DNA of 42,941 bases from assembly GCF_003992255.1 (NCBI RefSeq), contig NZ_RQVA01000017.1, forward strand, positions 1 through 42,941. Reading direction: 5' to 3'. Positions 31,943-39,978 of this stretch are shown one piece after another. Position 1 is the first letter of the stretch; each line of letters opens with the position of its first letter. The stretch comes from F0422 sp003992255. Lineage in GTDB: Bacteria; Bacillota; Negativicutes; Veillonellales; Veillonellaceae. The position numbers were made by a program, and so were the translations under genes. The notes under the pieces are model-generated. The model did not search any database and had not been told where the DNA came from. It saw nothing but the letters and a program-made list of their open reading frames with translations.

Positions 31943-32966
31943 TATCGGTCATATTGAAGTAGGTCGTGGATGTAGACCACTAGTTATTCCCGAGATAGGG
32001 ATTAACCATAATGGCAGCTTATCCATAGCTAAAGAAATGGTCTATGCCGCATATACAAGTGGTGCTAGAATTGTAAAGCATCAAACACATATTGTAGAAG
32101 ATGAAATGAGCTCTGCTGCTAAAAAAGTAATTCCAGGTAATGCAGATGTATCGATTTATGAAATCATGGAAAATGCAGCGTTAAGTGAATCTGATGAGTA
32201 TGAATTGATGAAATATACAGAATCATTGGGAATGGAATTTATTAGTACGCCATTTTCTCGTGCAGCGGCGGAACGCTTGGAAAGCTTTGGTGTGAAAGCC
32301 TATAAAATTGGTTCTGGGGAAATGAACAATCTTCCTTTGATTCGACATATTGCCAAGTTTGGCAAGCCTATGATTGTATCCACAGGAATGAATGATTTAG
32401 AAAGTATTAAACGTACAGTATCTATTTTAGAAGAAGAACAAGTACCTTTTGCACTATTGCATACGACCAATTTGTATCCAACAAAACCAGAGTGGGTGCG
32501 TTTAGGCGCCATGCAGGAAATGATGGATGCATTCCCCCATATACCGGTCGGACTATCGGATCATACTGTTAATAATAATGCATGTATTGCTGCTATGGCA
32601 TTAGGTGCAGTTATTTTAGAACGTCATTTTACAGACTCTATGGATCGAGTCGGCCCAGACATTGTTTGTTCAATGGATCCTAGTGCATTGGATGAACTAT
32701 TGGGAGCAGCACAAGAGGTACCTCTTATGTTAGGTGGTAAAAAAGCTCCTATTCAAGAAGAACAAGTGACTATTGATTTTGCGTATGCTACGGTTGTGAC
32801 AATTGCCAATGTAAAACAGGGAGAGCAATTTACGACAGATAACTTATGGGTGAAGCGGCCAGGAACAGGTACTATTTTAGCCAAAGATTTTGAAAGCATT
32901 TTAGGAAAAACAGCAAAGGTAGATATTTCCAGTGATACGCATCTCACTTGGGATATGATAGAGTAA
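31932..32966 (+). CDS. neuB: N-acetylneuraminate synthase NeuB
   Basis: NeuB condenses phosphoenolpyruvate with N-acetylmannosamine to make sialic acid. The 344 residues include the barrel opening VIPEIGINHNG, VKHQTH, EFISTPFS, YKIGSGE and GLSDHT, with catalytic-site histidines as in the family. The C-terminal SAF (antifreeze-like) domain runs from about residue 285 (VTIANVKQGEQFTTDNLWVKRPGTG). A legionaminate or pseudaminate synthase is the main alternative. The partner NeuC being a hydrolysing UDP-GlcNAc epimerase favours true Neu5Ac, but does not rule out legionaminate. It overlaps the sialyltransferase end. Confidence 0.9.
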   Translation: MKFSIGHIEVGRGCRPLVIPEIGINHNGSLSIAKEMVYAAYTSGARIVKHQTHIVEDEMSSAAKKVIPGNADVSIYEIMENAALSESDEYELMKYTESLGMEFISTPFSRAAAERLESFGVKAYKIGSGEMNNLPLIRHIAKFGKPMIVSTGMNDLESIKRTVSILEEEQVPFALLHTTNLYPTKPEWVRLGAMQEMMDAFPHIPVGLSDHTVNNNACIAAMALGAVILERHFTDSMDRVGPDIVCSMDPSALDELLGAAQEVPLMLGGKKAPIQEEQVTIDFAYATVVTIANVKQGEQFTTDNLWVKRPGTGTILAKDFESILGKTAKVDISSDTHLTWDMIE

Positions 32967-32971
32967 TTACG

Positions 32972-34096
32972 ATGAAACGAATTATATTTGTTACCGGAAC
33001 GCGGGCGGATTATGGTAAGTTAAAGCCATTAATGATGGCAGTCGAACAATCTATAGAGTTTGAGTTACATGTGTATGTGACCGGTATGCATTTATTAACA
33101 GAATATGGATCTACCTTTAAAGAAGTTGTGAAAGATGGATATAACCATATATATATTGCACGAGAAAACATGCCTACCTATAATATGTCTGATGATTTAG
33201 GTAAAAGTATTTCTAATTTTACTCGCTATGTGGGAGAAATAAGACCGGATTGTATTGTTGTTCATGGAGACCGTGGTGATGCACTTATGGGATCTATTGT
33301 AGGGGCGTTTAATAATGTGCATGTAATTCATATTGAAGGTGGCGAGGTAACAGGAACAATTGATGAATCTATTCGTCATGCCATCACTAGATTTGCTCAC
33401 TTTCATTTAGTGGCTAATACAAGTGCTGAAGAATTGCTTTTAGCCATGGGTGAAAGTCCGCAACGGATTAAGGTAATAGGGTCTCCTGACATTGATGTTA
33501 TTATAGGACAGTCATTGGCAACTATTGATGAAGTTAAAGAATCATTAAAGATTCCTTTTGACTCATATGCAGTACTTCTATTTCACCCGGTTGTGACGGA
33601 AGTAGGACTTTTACAACAACAAGTAACAGAATTATTTAAAGCTTGTAAAGAGAGTGGAAAAAAGTTTATTGTCATTTACCCTAATAATGATCATGGTAGC
33701 CACATTATTTTGGAATTGTATAAGCAATTAGAGGGAGATGATTCCTTTCTATTCTTTAAGTCTGTACGATTTGAAGAATTTTTGGTTGTATTACAACATG
33801 CTGATTTTATGATAGGTAATTCAAGCGCAGGAGTTAGAGAGGCACCGTATTTTGGGGTACCTACAATTGATATAGGCACACGCCAAATGGGACGATATAC
33901 TAAAGATGATATCAGTATTACTCATGTAGAATATAATAGAAAAGAAATTTTGCAAGCTATAGTAAGTTTGCCACGTCGTTATACGGTACACCACAATTGG
34001 GGACAAGGTAATAGTGCAGAGCTCTTTATGAATATTTTAGGTAGCGAAGAATTCTGGCAAATACCATTACAAAAGCAATTAAGTTATAAGGAATAA
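32972..34096 (+). CDS. neuC: UDP-N-acetylglucosamine 2-epimerase (hydrolysing) NeuC
   Basis: NeuC converts UDP-GlcNAc to ManNAc plus UDP, the first step of sialic acid synthesis. The 374 residues begin KRIIFVTGTRADYGKLKPLM, the family signature. CIVVHGDRGDALMGSIVGAFNN, HIEGGEVTGTIDESIRHAITRFAHFHL and IGNSSAGVREAPYFGVPTIDIGTRQMGR cover the active site. The start is the ATG at 32972, five bases after neuB, preferred over a TTG at 32948. The ribosome binding site is weak, so coupling to neuB is likely. Confidence 0.93.
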   Translation: MKRIIFVTGTRADYGKLKPLMMAVEQSIEFELHVYVTGMHLLTEYGSTFKEVVKDGYNHIYIARENMPTYNMSDDLGKSISNFTRYVGEIRPDCIVVHGDRGDALMGSIVGAFNNVHVIHIEGGEVTGTIDESIRHAITRFAHFHLVANTSAEELLLAMGESPQRIKVIGSPDIDVIIGQSLATIDEVKESLKIPFDSYAVLLFHPVVTEVGLLQQQVTELFKACKESGKKFIVIYPNNDHGSHIILELYKQLEGDDSFLFFKSVRFEEFLVVLQHADFMIGNSSAGVREAPYFGVPTIDIGTRQMGRYTKDDISITHVEYNRKEILQAIVSLPRRYTVHHNWGQGNSAELFMNILGSEEFWQIPLQKQLSYKE

Positions 34097-34100
34097 ATAT

Positions 34101-34793
34101 ATGTATGAATCTATGAAAATTGTTGCTATAATACCGGCACGAGGCGGTAGTAAGGGGATTCCACATAAGAATATTACGAACCTATGTGGGAAACCATTAA
34201 TTGGGTACACGATTGAAGCCGCGAAACAATCTACATATATAGATGATGTGATTGTTAGTACTGATGATTTAGATATTAAAAAAGTTAGCGAACAATATGG
34301 AGCTTTGGTTCCTTTTATTAGAGATGGTCATATTGCATCCGATGAGGCTAAAACGATCTCTGTTGTGGTAGATGCGATACAAAGGCTACAAGCAAGAGGG
34401 CAAGAGTATGATGTAGTGATATTACTACAACCTACATCTCCATTACGAACTGCTGAGGAGATTGATGTGGCGATTGAAGTATTTTTTCAACATCAGATGG
34501 AAGGGGTAGTCAGTATTAATGTTGCAGATATTTCTCCGTTTTTGCTACGAACTATTCATAACCATAAGTTACATCGAATTATAGATGAAAGTAGTACGAT
34601 CAGAAGACAAGATATGCCAACATATTATGAAGTAAATGGGGCTATTTATATCAATAGAGTAGAAGAAGTGACTGAAGACCTAAGTTTTAACGATAATCCA
34701 ATCCCTTATATTATGAATCGAGATCACTCAGTGGACATTGATACTTGGGATGATTTAATTGAGGCTGAAAAAATACTGAAAAATAGAATATAA
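34101..34793 (+). CDS. neuA: CMP-N-acetylneuraminate cytidylyltransferase NeuA
   Basis: NeuA activates sialic acid with CTP to CMP-sialic acid, the donor for sialyltransferases. The 230 residues contain IIPARGGSKGIPHKNI (CTP-binding loop), DVIVSTDD, LLQPTSPLRTAEEID and the closing DHSVDIDTWDDLIEAE, all typical of the family. An AAGG ribosome binding site lies 9 nt before the ATG at 34101; a second ATG four codons on is possible. It completes the neuBCA set. Confidence 0.93.
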   Translation: MYESMKIVAIIPARGGSKGIPHKNITNLCGKPLIGYTIEAAKQSTYIDDVIVSTDDLDIKKVSEQYGALVPFIRDGHIASDEAKTISVVVDAIQRLQARGQEYDVVILLQPTSPLRTAEEIDVAIEVFFQHQMEGVVSINVADISPFLLRTIHNHKLHRIIDESSTIRRQDMPTYYEVNGAIYINRVEEVTEDLSFNDNPIPYIMNRDHSVDIDTWDDLIEAEKILKNRI

Positions 34794-34815
34794 AAATTAT
34801 AAAGAGGTGAGACGA

Positions 34816-35580
34816 TTGTTATATCACACGATTATTTCAGATAAAGATAATACAGAAAGAAGAAACTTAGTATTAGCAGAATGTAAAAAGATAGGAATTA
34901 TGAGCCCTCATTTTACAGATGCCATTATGGCAACACGCATGCCAGATGAAGAAGTGTATGCTCAAGCTATTCCAAATACATTTTTATCAAAAGGTGAAAT
35001 AGGTTGTGCGTTGAGTCATAAAAAAGTGTATGAAGAATTTTTGAATACGGATCAAAAAAGTATACTAATATTCGAAGATGATATTATATTTTCTAAAGAG
35101 TGTACTCTTGAAGCACTAGAATCATTGATGGAATATGTGAAACAAAAAAGCGAACCAACTGTATTGGTATTGCAAAAAAGTCGGTGGCATAATAAAAAAG
35201 TATGGAATGCAGATACTAATATTTCAGTGTATTCAAGTAGGAATCAATTTTGTACACATGCCTACATATTAAATCGGTCGGCAGCAGAAGTTATTTTATC
35301 CATGCAAACACCAGTACGTTTTGAAATTGATGCGTTTAAATTTTATTATTGGTTAGCTGATGTAGAGCTATATTGCTTAAATCAAGATTTGGTTGAGCAG
35401 TCTATGGAAATAGAATCAGGTATTGGAGATGGACGGTTTGATGCTGACAATCGGACTGAGTTAAAAAACAAGGCATATAAAGAGCTGTATAAAAAATTAC
35501 CATTAACAGGTAAAATTAATTTGCAGATTAAACGATTATCAAAGGCGCTACATAAGCCATTTGAGACCTTAGAATATTAA
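34816..35580 (+). CDS. Family 25 glycosyltransferase (LPS type)
   Basis: The protein has about 254 residues of the GT25 (LOS/LPS glycosyltransferase, Lex1/Lob1-like) family. YHTIISDKDNTERRNLVLAECKKIGI opens it, LSKGEIGCALSHKKVYEEFL is the central family motif, and ILIFEDDI supplies the metal-binding acids. FCTHAYILNRSAAEVIL follows. These enzymes often add galactose to the LPS core, which would be a natural acceptor for sialic acid. AAAGAGG (34801-34807) is best placed for a TTG start at 34816; an in-frame GTG at 34807 overlaps that site. It is the last gene before the insertion-element remnant. Confidence 0.8.
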   Translation: MLYHTIISDKDNTERRNLVLAECKKIGIMSPHFTDAIMATRMPDEEVYAQAIPNTFLSKGEIGCALSHKKVYEEFLNTDQKSILIFEDDIIFSKECTLEALESLMEYVKQKSEPTVLVLQKSRWHNKKVWNADTNISVYSSRNQFCTHAYILNRSAAEVILSMQTPVRFEIDAFKFYYWLADVELYCLNQDLVEQSMEIESGIGDGRFDADNRTELKNKAYKELYKKLPLTGKINLQIKRLSKALHKPFETLEY

Positions 35581-35679
35581 TAGTTATTACATGATGATAG
35601 AGATAACTCATGAAATAGTCTGTTAGGTACTGTCAAGAATTTTGTGTAAACTCTTTTAAGAAATAAATGCTCTAAGCAA

Positions 35680-36435
35680 TTAAAGAGATGAAAGCAAGTG
35701 AGCAAATTCTCTATGTATTCTTTCGAGATGTCGACCGTTATATTCACTTACTCGTGCATAGACAAATCGATCAAGAGAATCTTCTGTAGGGAATTGTTCC
35801 TTTTGGTTTGTATAACGCTTTAAATGCTTATTGAAGTTTTCGATAATATTGATACTGTAAAGACTACGTTGGATGCTTTCAGGAAACTGTAAAAAGGTAA
35901 ATAAGTTTATTACATCTGACAACATCTCACGTAATCTAGGATATTTTCCCGCCTAGGTTTCTAAGAAGGACACTAATGCGTTTGTAGCAGCTTCTTCGGT
36001 TGTACTAGAGTAAATAGGTTTTAAATCATCCAAAATATCCTTAATATCCTGCTTTCTAACGCACCCTTTGACATTGCGCGTGAGATATAATACCCAGCAC
36101 CGTTGGTAAAGGCTAGTAGAGAAGATATTTTGACATATTTCAGCTAAATCTTTAAAGCCATCGGAAACAAAGAGGTGTACCTTTTTTACACCGCGTTCTT
36201 TCATCGACGTTAACAGAGATTCATAGTCAGATATACTTTCACTTGGAAACAAGGTATAATCGATAACTTCTTGTTGCCAGCCTTAGTACTCCTTATTAAT
36301 ACATGTAATACTTCTTTTGTGCCGTATCTCTACGTACTGAAAGATAGGTGATATCACAATATCAATATGGATTGCTTCATTAATAAGATCATTTACTGGT
36401 AGTACATTTAATAAATTTGTGTTAGTATTAGTCAT
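35680..36435 (-). pseudogene. IS256-family transposase, broken
   Basis: The reverse strand encodes the middle and C-terminal parts of a mutator-type transposase: SMKERGVKKVHLFVSDGFKDL (the second catalytic Asp region), YQRCWVLYLTRNVKG, and later SIYSINIIENFNKHLKR-like and KEQFPTEDSLDRF sequence. An in-frame TAG at 35953-35955 sits where the family has Trp (FLET-stop-AGKYPRL), consistent with a single TGG-to-TAG change. Further upstream there is another stop, and about 140 N-terminal residues are deleted, leaving only a short start near 36435 (MTNTNTNLLNVLPVNDLINEA). It cannot make active transposase. Confidence 0.88.
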
Positions 36436-36436
36436 G

Positions 36437-36505
36437 AGAACTGAACCATCTTTCTGTGATTTTTATTTGACACTTAAATCTTAAAGAAGTTCGGTTCTTT
36501 TTTTT
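36437..36505 (+). terminator. Long-loop hairpin with T-run at the element end
   Basis: AGAACTGAAC (36437-36446) pairs with GTTCGGTTCT (36489-36498) over 10 bp with one G-U pair, and eight T follow. It lies inside the insertion element beside its right end. It may protect the transposase gene from outside transcription, or the reverse. Confidence 0.5.
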
Positions 36506-36667
36506 ATACTAACTAAACATGTTTTCACAAAATATTTTATACTGTCTCATAGTTCTACACTATGTATAATATGTTGTTGAATATAAACTGTAAACTTGAT
36601 ATAAAATTAATTAAGTTTTAAAGTATTTTTTAAGTTATATTGAAAGAGAATGTTACAGGTAAGAGTT

Positions 36668-37489
36668 ATGATGAATGAAAAGTTGACAGAATCTGAATTT
36701 AAGAAGATTCTACTAAAAATACTATTGAAGTTCGATACTTTTTGTAAACAGCATGATATTAAATATTCACTTGGATGTGGAACTGCATTAGGTGCTGTGC
36801 GGCATAGTGGATTTATACCTTGGGATGATGATATTGATGTTATTATGCTCCGGCCAGAATATAATAAGTTTGAAAAATTATGGAAAGAACATATACAAAG
36901 TTATTCAGAACATTTTAAATTGTGGGCAGAAATGGACGAAGAAAATTACTTTATGGCTTTTTGCGCAAAATTTTTCGATACCGATACAATACTTTATGAA
37001 CACTTTGGAAAGCGGAAATCAATTGAATACGGAGTTTATATAGATATATTTGTATTAGATCATATTCCAAGTGAAAAGACAGAACAACGAAAGTATTTTA
37101 AAGAAATCTTATTTTATTGGAAATGGATTCAACATTTTCAACGGCATTTTAAGAAGTGGAATCATTTTGTAAGAAAGCATAATTTATCTGTGCCTTCGTT
37201 AGATATGATTGCGAATAAACTAATGAATCATAAGAATCGTTATAATCAGCAGTTGACATCACTAGTATCTATTACTCAAGATTATCAGAAAAAAAGAGAT
37301 TATAATCCATCTATTTTTAAATATAAATGGTTTGAAGAGTTTGAAGAGATACTATTTGAAGGTTATAGTTTTCCAATTATTAAATCACATCATGATATGT
37401 TAGAAACTATGTACGGAGAATATATGATATTACCCCCTGAAGAAAAACGTATAGGTCATGATGTCGAGGCTTATTGGAGAAAAAAATGA
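36668..37489 (+). CDS. LicD-family phosphotransferase
   Basis: This 273-residue protein is clearly LicD-like. FKKILLKILLKFDTFCKQHDIKYSLGCGTALGAVRHSGFIPWDDDIDVIMLR contains the GTxLGAxRHxGFIPWDDDID motif, the nucleotidyltransferase-type active site. LicD1/LicD2 transfer phosphocholine from CDP-choline to LPS or teichoic acid sugars, while relatives transfer other alcohol phosphates such as ribitol phosphate. The start is taken at 36668 (MMNEK) with AGGTAAG upstream; ATGs at 36650 and 36671 are alternatives. No choline uptake or kinase genes are near. The next gene encodes a cytidylyltransferase and overlaps the stop codon (ATGA), so this enzyme probably uses that product. Confidence 0.85.
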   Translation: MMNEKLTESEFKKILLKILLKFDTFCKQHDIKYSLGCGTALGAVRHSGFIPWDDDIDVIMLRPEYNKFEKLWKEHIQSYSEHFKLWAEMDEENYFMAFCAKFFDTDTILYEHFGKRKSIEYGVYIDIFVLDHIPSEKTEQRKYFKEILFYWKWIQHFQRHFKKWNHFVRKHNLSVPSLDMIANKLMNHKNRYNQQLTSLVSITQDYQKKRDYNPSIFKYKWFEEFEEILFEGYSFPIIKSHHDMLETMYGEYMILPPEEKRIGHDVEAYWRKK

Positions 37490-38823
37490 AAAAAGTAATT
37501 ACATATGGTACATATGATTTATTCCATGAGGGACATTATAATTTATTAAAAAATGCAAAATCATTAGGTGATTATTTAATTGTAGGAGTTACTTCTGATT
37601 ACTTTGATAGATTAAGAGGTAAGTTTAATGTTAGAGAATCACTTATGCAAAGAATTGAAAATGTTCGTGCTACTGGTTTTGCTGATGAGATTATTGTAGA
37701 AGAATATTTTGGGCAAAAAATTGATGATATTAGAAAATTTAATATTGATATTTTTACAGTAGGGTCGGACTGGAAGGGTTATTTCGATTATTTACAAGAG
37801 TACTGTGAAGTACACTATTTACCTAGAACTGATGGAATTTCGAGTACGCAAATTAGGAACTCTAATACTTTAAAATTGGGGATTATTGGAAACGAGAAGA
37901 TTTTAGATAGACTTTTAGATGAGTGCACATTTGTTACGGGTATAGAAGTAGTTGGAGCATTTACTGATGTAAAAGGTTCTGACTCAGAATATAGATCTAA
38001 AAAATTTAATTCATTGAAACAGTATGATTCAATAGAAGCATTAATTGATAGTACTGATGCAATATACATTAATTTACCCTTATCTGAACGAGATTTGATT
38101 ATAGATAAAGTATTAGAAGGTAAACGACATGTTTTAACTGAGTTCCCGTTTAGTACTAGTGTTATTAAAACTAAAGAGCTATTAAATAAGGCGAAAGATA
38201 ATAATCTTATTTTAATGGAGGGGCTAAAAACCGCATATGCACCTGCATTTACTAAGATGATAGCTATAGCTAAAAGTGGACAGATTGGTAAACTTTTAAA
38301 TGTTGAAGCTAATTTTACTCAAGTCTTAGGAGAGGAACTGAGCAATCAAATAAGAATAGCCGGGGGTAGTGTATTGTCATTAGGGGCATATCCATTACTA
38401 GCAATATTTAAACTTTTAGGATTTAATTATAAAAAATTGGATTTTATTAGCTATAAACAAAATGGAGTAGATATATTATCAAAGATTAATTTAATCTATG
38501 AAGACTCAATGGGTTCAGCAACCATTGCTATTAATGCAAAAGCAGAGGGAGATATGGTTGTTTCGGGATCAAAAGGGTATATATATGTTCCAGCTCCATG
38601 GTGGAAAACAGAATATTTTGAGCTCAGATTTGAAGATGCCAATAAGAATCAAAAGTATTTTTATAAGTTTGAAGGTGAAGGTTTACGTTATGAGCTAATA
38701 GAATTCCAAAAATGTATTAATGATGGTGTTGAAAGTTTTTTAATGAGCCATAGTGATATTTTGGAAGAAGTAAAAGTTTTAGAAGCATATACAAATGAGC
38801 ATAATGTTACTATTATTGTCTAA
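37486..38823 (+). CDS. Cytidylyltransferase / Gfo-Idh-MocA oxidoreductase fusion
   Basis: This 445-residue two-domain enzyme starts at an ATG overlapping the licD stop codon. Residues 1-130 are a TagD-like glycerol-phosphate cytidylyltransferase: YGTYDLFHEGHYNLLKNA with the HxGH CTP site, FTVGSDWKGYFD, and RTDGISSTQIR with the ISSTxIR motif. Residues ~133-445 resemble a Gfo/Idh/MocA dehydrogenase: KLGIIGNEKILDRLL, AIYINLPLSERDLIIDKVLEGKRHVLTEFPFS and GLKTAYAPAFTKM. A small alcohol phosphate could thus be oxidised and activated with CTP by one polypeptide. The dinucleotide site lacks the usual GxGxxG (it reads GIIGNE), so the second domain may be specialised. The order of reactions is inferred. 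Confidence 0.82.
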   Translation: MKKVITYGTYDLFHEGHYNLLKNAKSLGDYLIVGVTSDYFDRLRGKFNVRESLMQRIENVRATGFADEIIVEEYFGQKIDDIRKFNIDIFTVGSDWKGYFDYLQEYCEVHYLPRTDGISSTQIRNSNTLKLGIIGNEKILDRLLDECTFVTGIEVVGAFTDVKGSDSEYRSKKFNSLKQYDSIEALIDSTDAIYINLPLSERDLIIDKVLEGKRHVLTEFPFSTSVIKTKELLNKAKDNNLILMEGLKTAYAPAFTKMIAIAKSGQIGKLLNVEANFTQVLGEELSNQIRIAGGSVLSLGAYPLLAIFKLLGFNYKKLDFISYKQNGVDILSKINLIYEDSMGSATIAINAKAEGDMVVSGSKGYIYVPAPWWKTEYFELRFEDANKNQKYFYKFEGEGLRYELIEFQKCINDGVESFLMSHSDILEEVKVLEAYTNEHNVTIIV

Positions 38824-38869
38824 ATAAATTTTAGCGCTTTTATTCAGGGTGATTTTAGGAGAAAATAAA

Positions 38870-39922
38870 ATGTATATCAATCAATTAATTGATAAATTGG
38901 AGAGAAAGTATCCGGAATGTAATAGAAAAGGATTATTAAGATTGGATATGAATGAGAACCCAGGAGGATTACCTCTCGATGTTATGAATGAATTAAAGAA
39001 CAAAATTACTCCTAAATTTCTTGCTACATATCCAGATAAAGCGCCACTCTTGGAGTCTTTAGCTGCATTTCATCAAGTAGATGTTGATAATATTGCAATT
39101 ACTGATGGTTCAGAGATGGCTTTAAAGTATATATTTGAAGTATTTGGACGACCTGAATCAGAATTTCTTAGTGTATCTCCTACCTTTGAAATGTATGGTG
39201 TATATGCAAACATGTATGGATTAATACATAAAAAGATTGAGATAACAAAAGATTTTGATATAGATATTAAAAGCTTATTAGATAATATTACTTCAGAGAC
39301 AAGTATAGTATCTCTTTTAAATCCCAATAATCCAGTTGGACGACCTTATACGGATGAAGAGTTTTTGTTGGTAGCTGAAAAAACAAAAGCTGTAGGAGCA
39401 CTATTAATAATTGATGAAGCATATCATTATTTTTATTCTTATACACAAATTGGACTACTAAATACATACGATCATATCATAGTTTTAAGAACATTTTCTA
39501 AGCTTTTTTCAATTGCAGCATGTAGAATTGGCTATGCGATTTCTTCAGCAAAAATTATAAAACTTATTAATAATGCGAGACCAACATTTGATACTAATTC
39601 CATTGCACTATTGTTTGCTAATGAGTTAATTAATAATAAGGAATTACTTGAACATCTCATTAATGAAGAATTAATAGGCAGACAGTATTTAATTAGTGAG
39701 TTAGAGAAATTAGGGTACACTTATGTATATAATGGAGGAAATTATATTACGATAAAAACAAATCTAGATGCTAATGTTGTGGCACAACGACTATTAACTG
39801 ATAAGAAGATTTCAGTAAAAACATCGGGATATGATATTTTGCAAGGATATATTCGGGTAACTACAGGGGCTGTTCAATATATGAAATTATTTATGGATAG
39901 TTTGTGTGAAGTCGACAAATAG
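38870..39922 (+). CDS. HisC-like PLP-dependent aminotransferase
   Basis: This 350-residue class I/II aminotransferase is close in layout to histidinol-phosphate aminotransferase. It has LLRLDMNENPGG at the start, ITDGSEMALKYIFEVF, SLLNPNNPVGRPY, IIDEAYHYF (the PLP-ring Asp and Tyr) and RTFSKLFSIAACRIGYAIS with the Schiff-base Lys. The C-terminus has YIRVTTGAVQYM with a substrate-carboxylate-type Arg. No histidine genes are nearby. Following the cytidylyltransferase-dehydrogenase by 46 bp, it most plausibly aminates the keto group that dehydrogenase makes. The ATG at 38870 is chosen for AGGAG 8 nt upstream, over a GTG at 38849. Confidence 0.85.
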   Translation: MYINQLIDKLERKYPECNRKGLLRLDMNENPGGLPLDVMNELKNKITPKFLATYPDKAPLLESLAAFHQVDVDNIAITDGSEMALKYIFEVFGRPESEFLSVSPTFEMYGVYANMYGLIHKKIEITKDFDIDIKSLLDNITSETSIVSLLNPNNPVGRPYTDEEFLLVAEKTKAVGALLIIDEAYHYFYSYTQIGLLNTYDHIIVLRTFSKLFSIAACRIGYAISSAKIIKLINNARPTFDTNSIALLFANELINNKELLEHLINEELIGRQYLISELEKLGYTYVYNGGNYITIKTNLDANVVAQRLLTDKKISVKTSGYDILQGYIRVTTGAVQYMKLFMDSLCEVDK

Positions 39923-39978
39923 TGTGGAGTAAATTTAATATTCCTCATTAAGATAAGTTGGGAGGGTGTAGAGATAAA

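Larger units (their letters stand above)
35627..36548 (-). mobile_element. Decayed IS256-family element
   Basis: A transposase remnant on the reverse strand is framed by imperfect inverted ends. The left end near 35627-35652 contains ATTTTGTGTAAAC. The right end near 36521-36548, read on the reverse strand, contains ATTTTGTGAAAAC. The remnant is about 920 bp, against about 1.3 kb for intact members, so an internal part is missing. It marks the junction between the sialic acid cluster and the AT-rich licD region. Confidence 0.8.

Noticed and set aside
38870..39922. Assignment of the aminotransferase as a true histidine biosynthesis HisC
   Set aside because: It has the HisC-like fold, but no other histidine genes are present and it sits in a cassette with licD and a cytidylyltransferase, so a dedicated glycan-decoration role is more likely.
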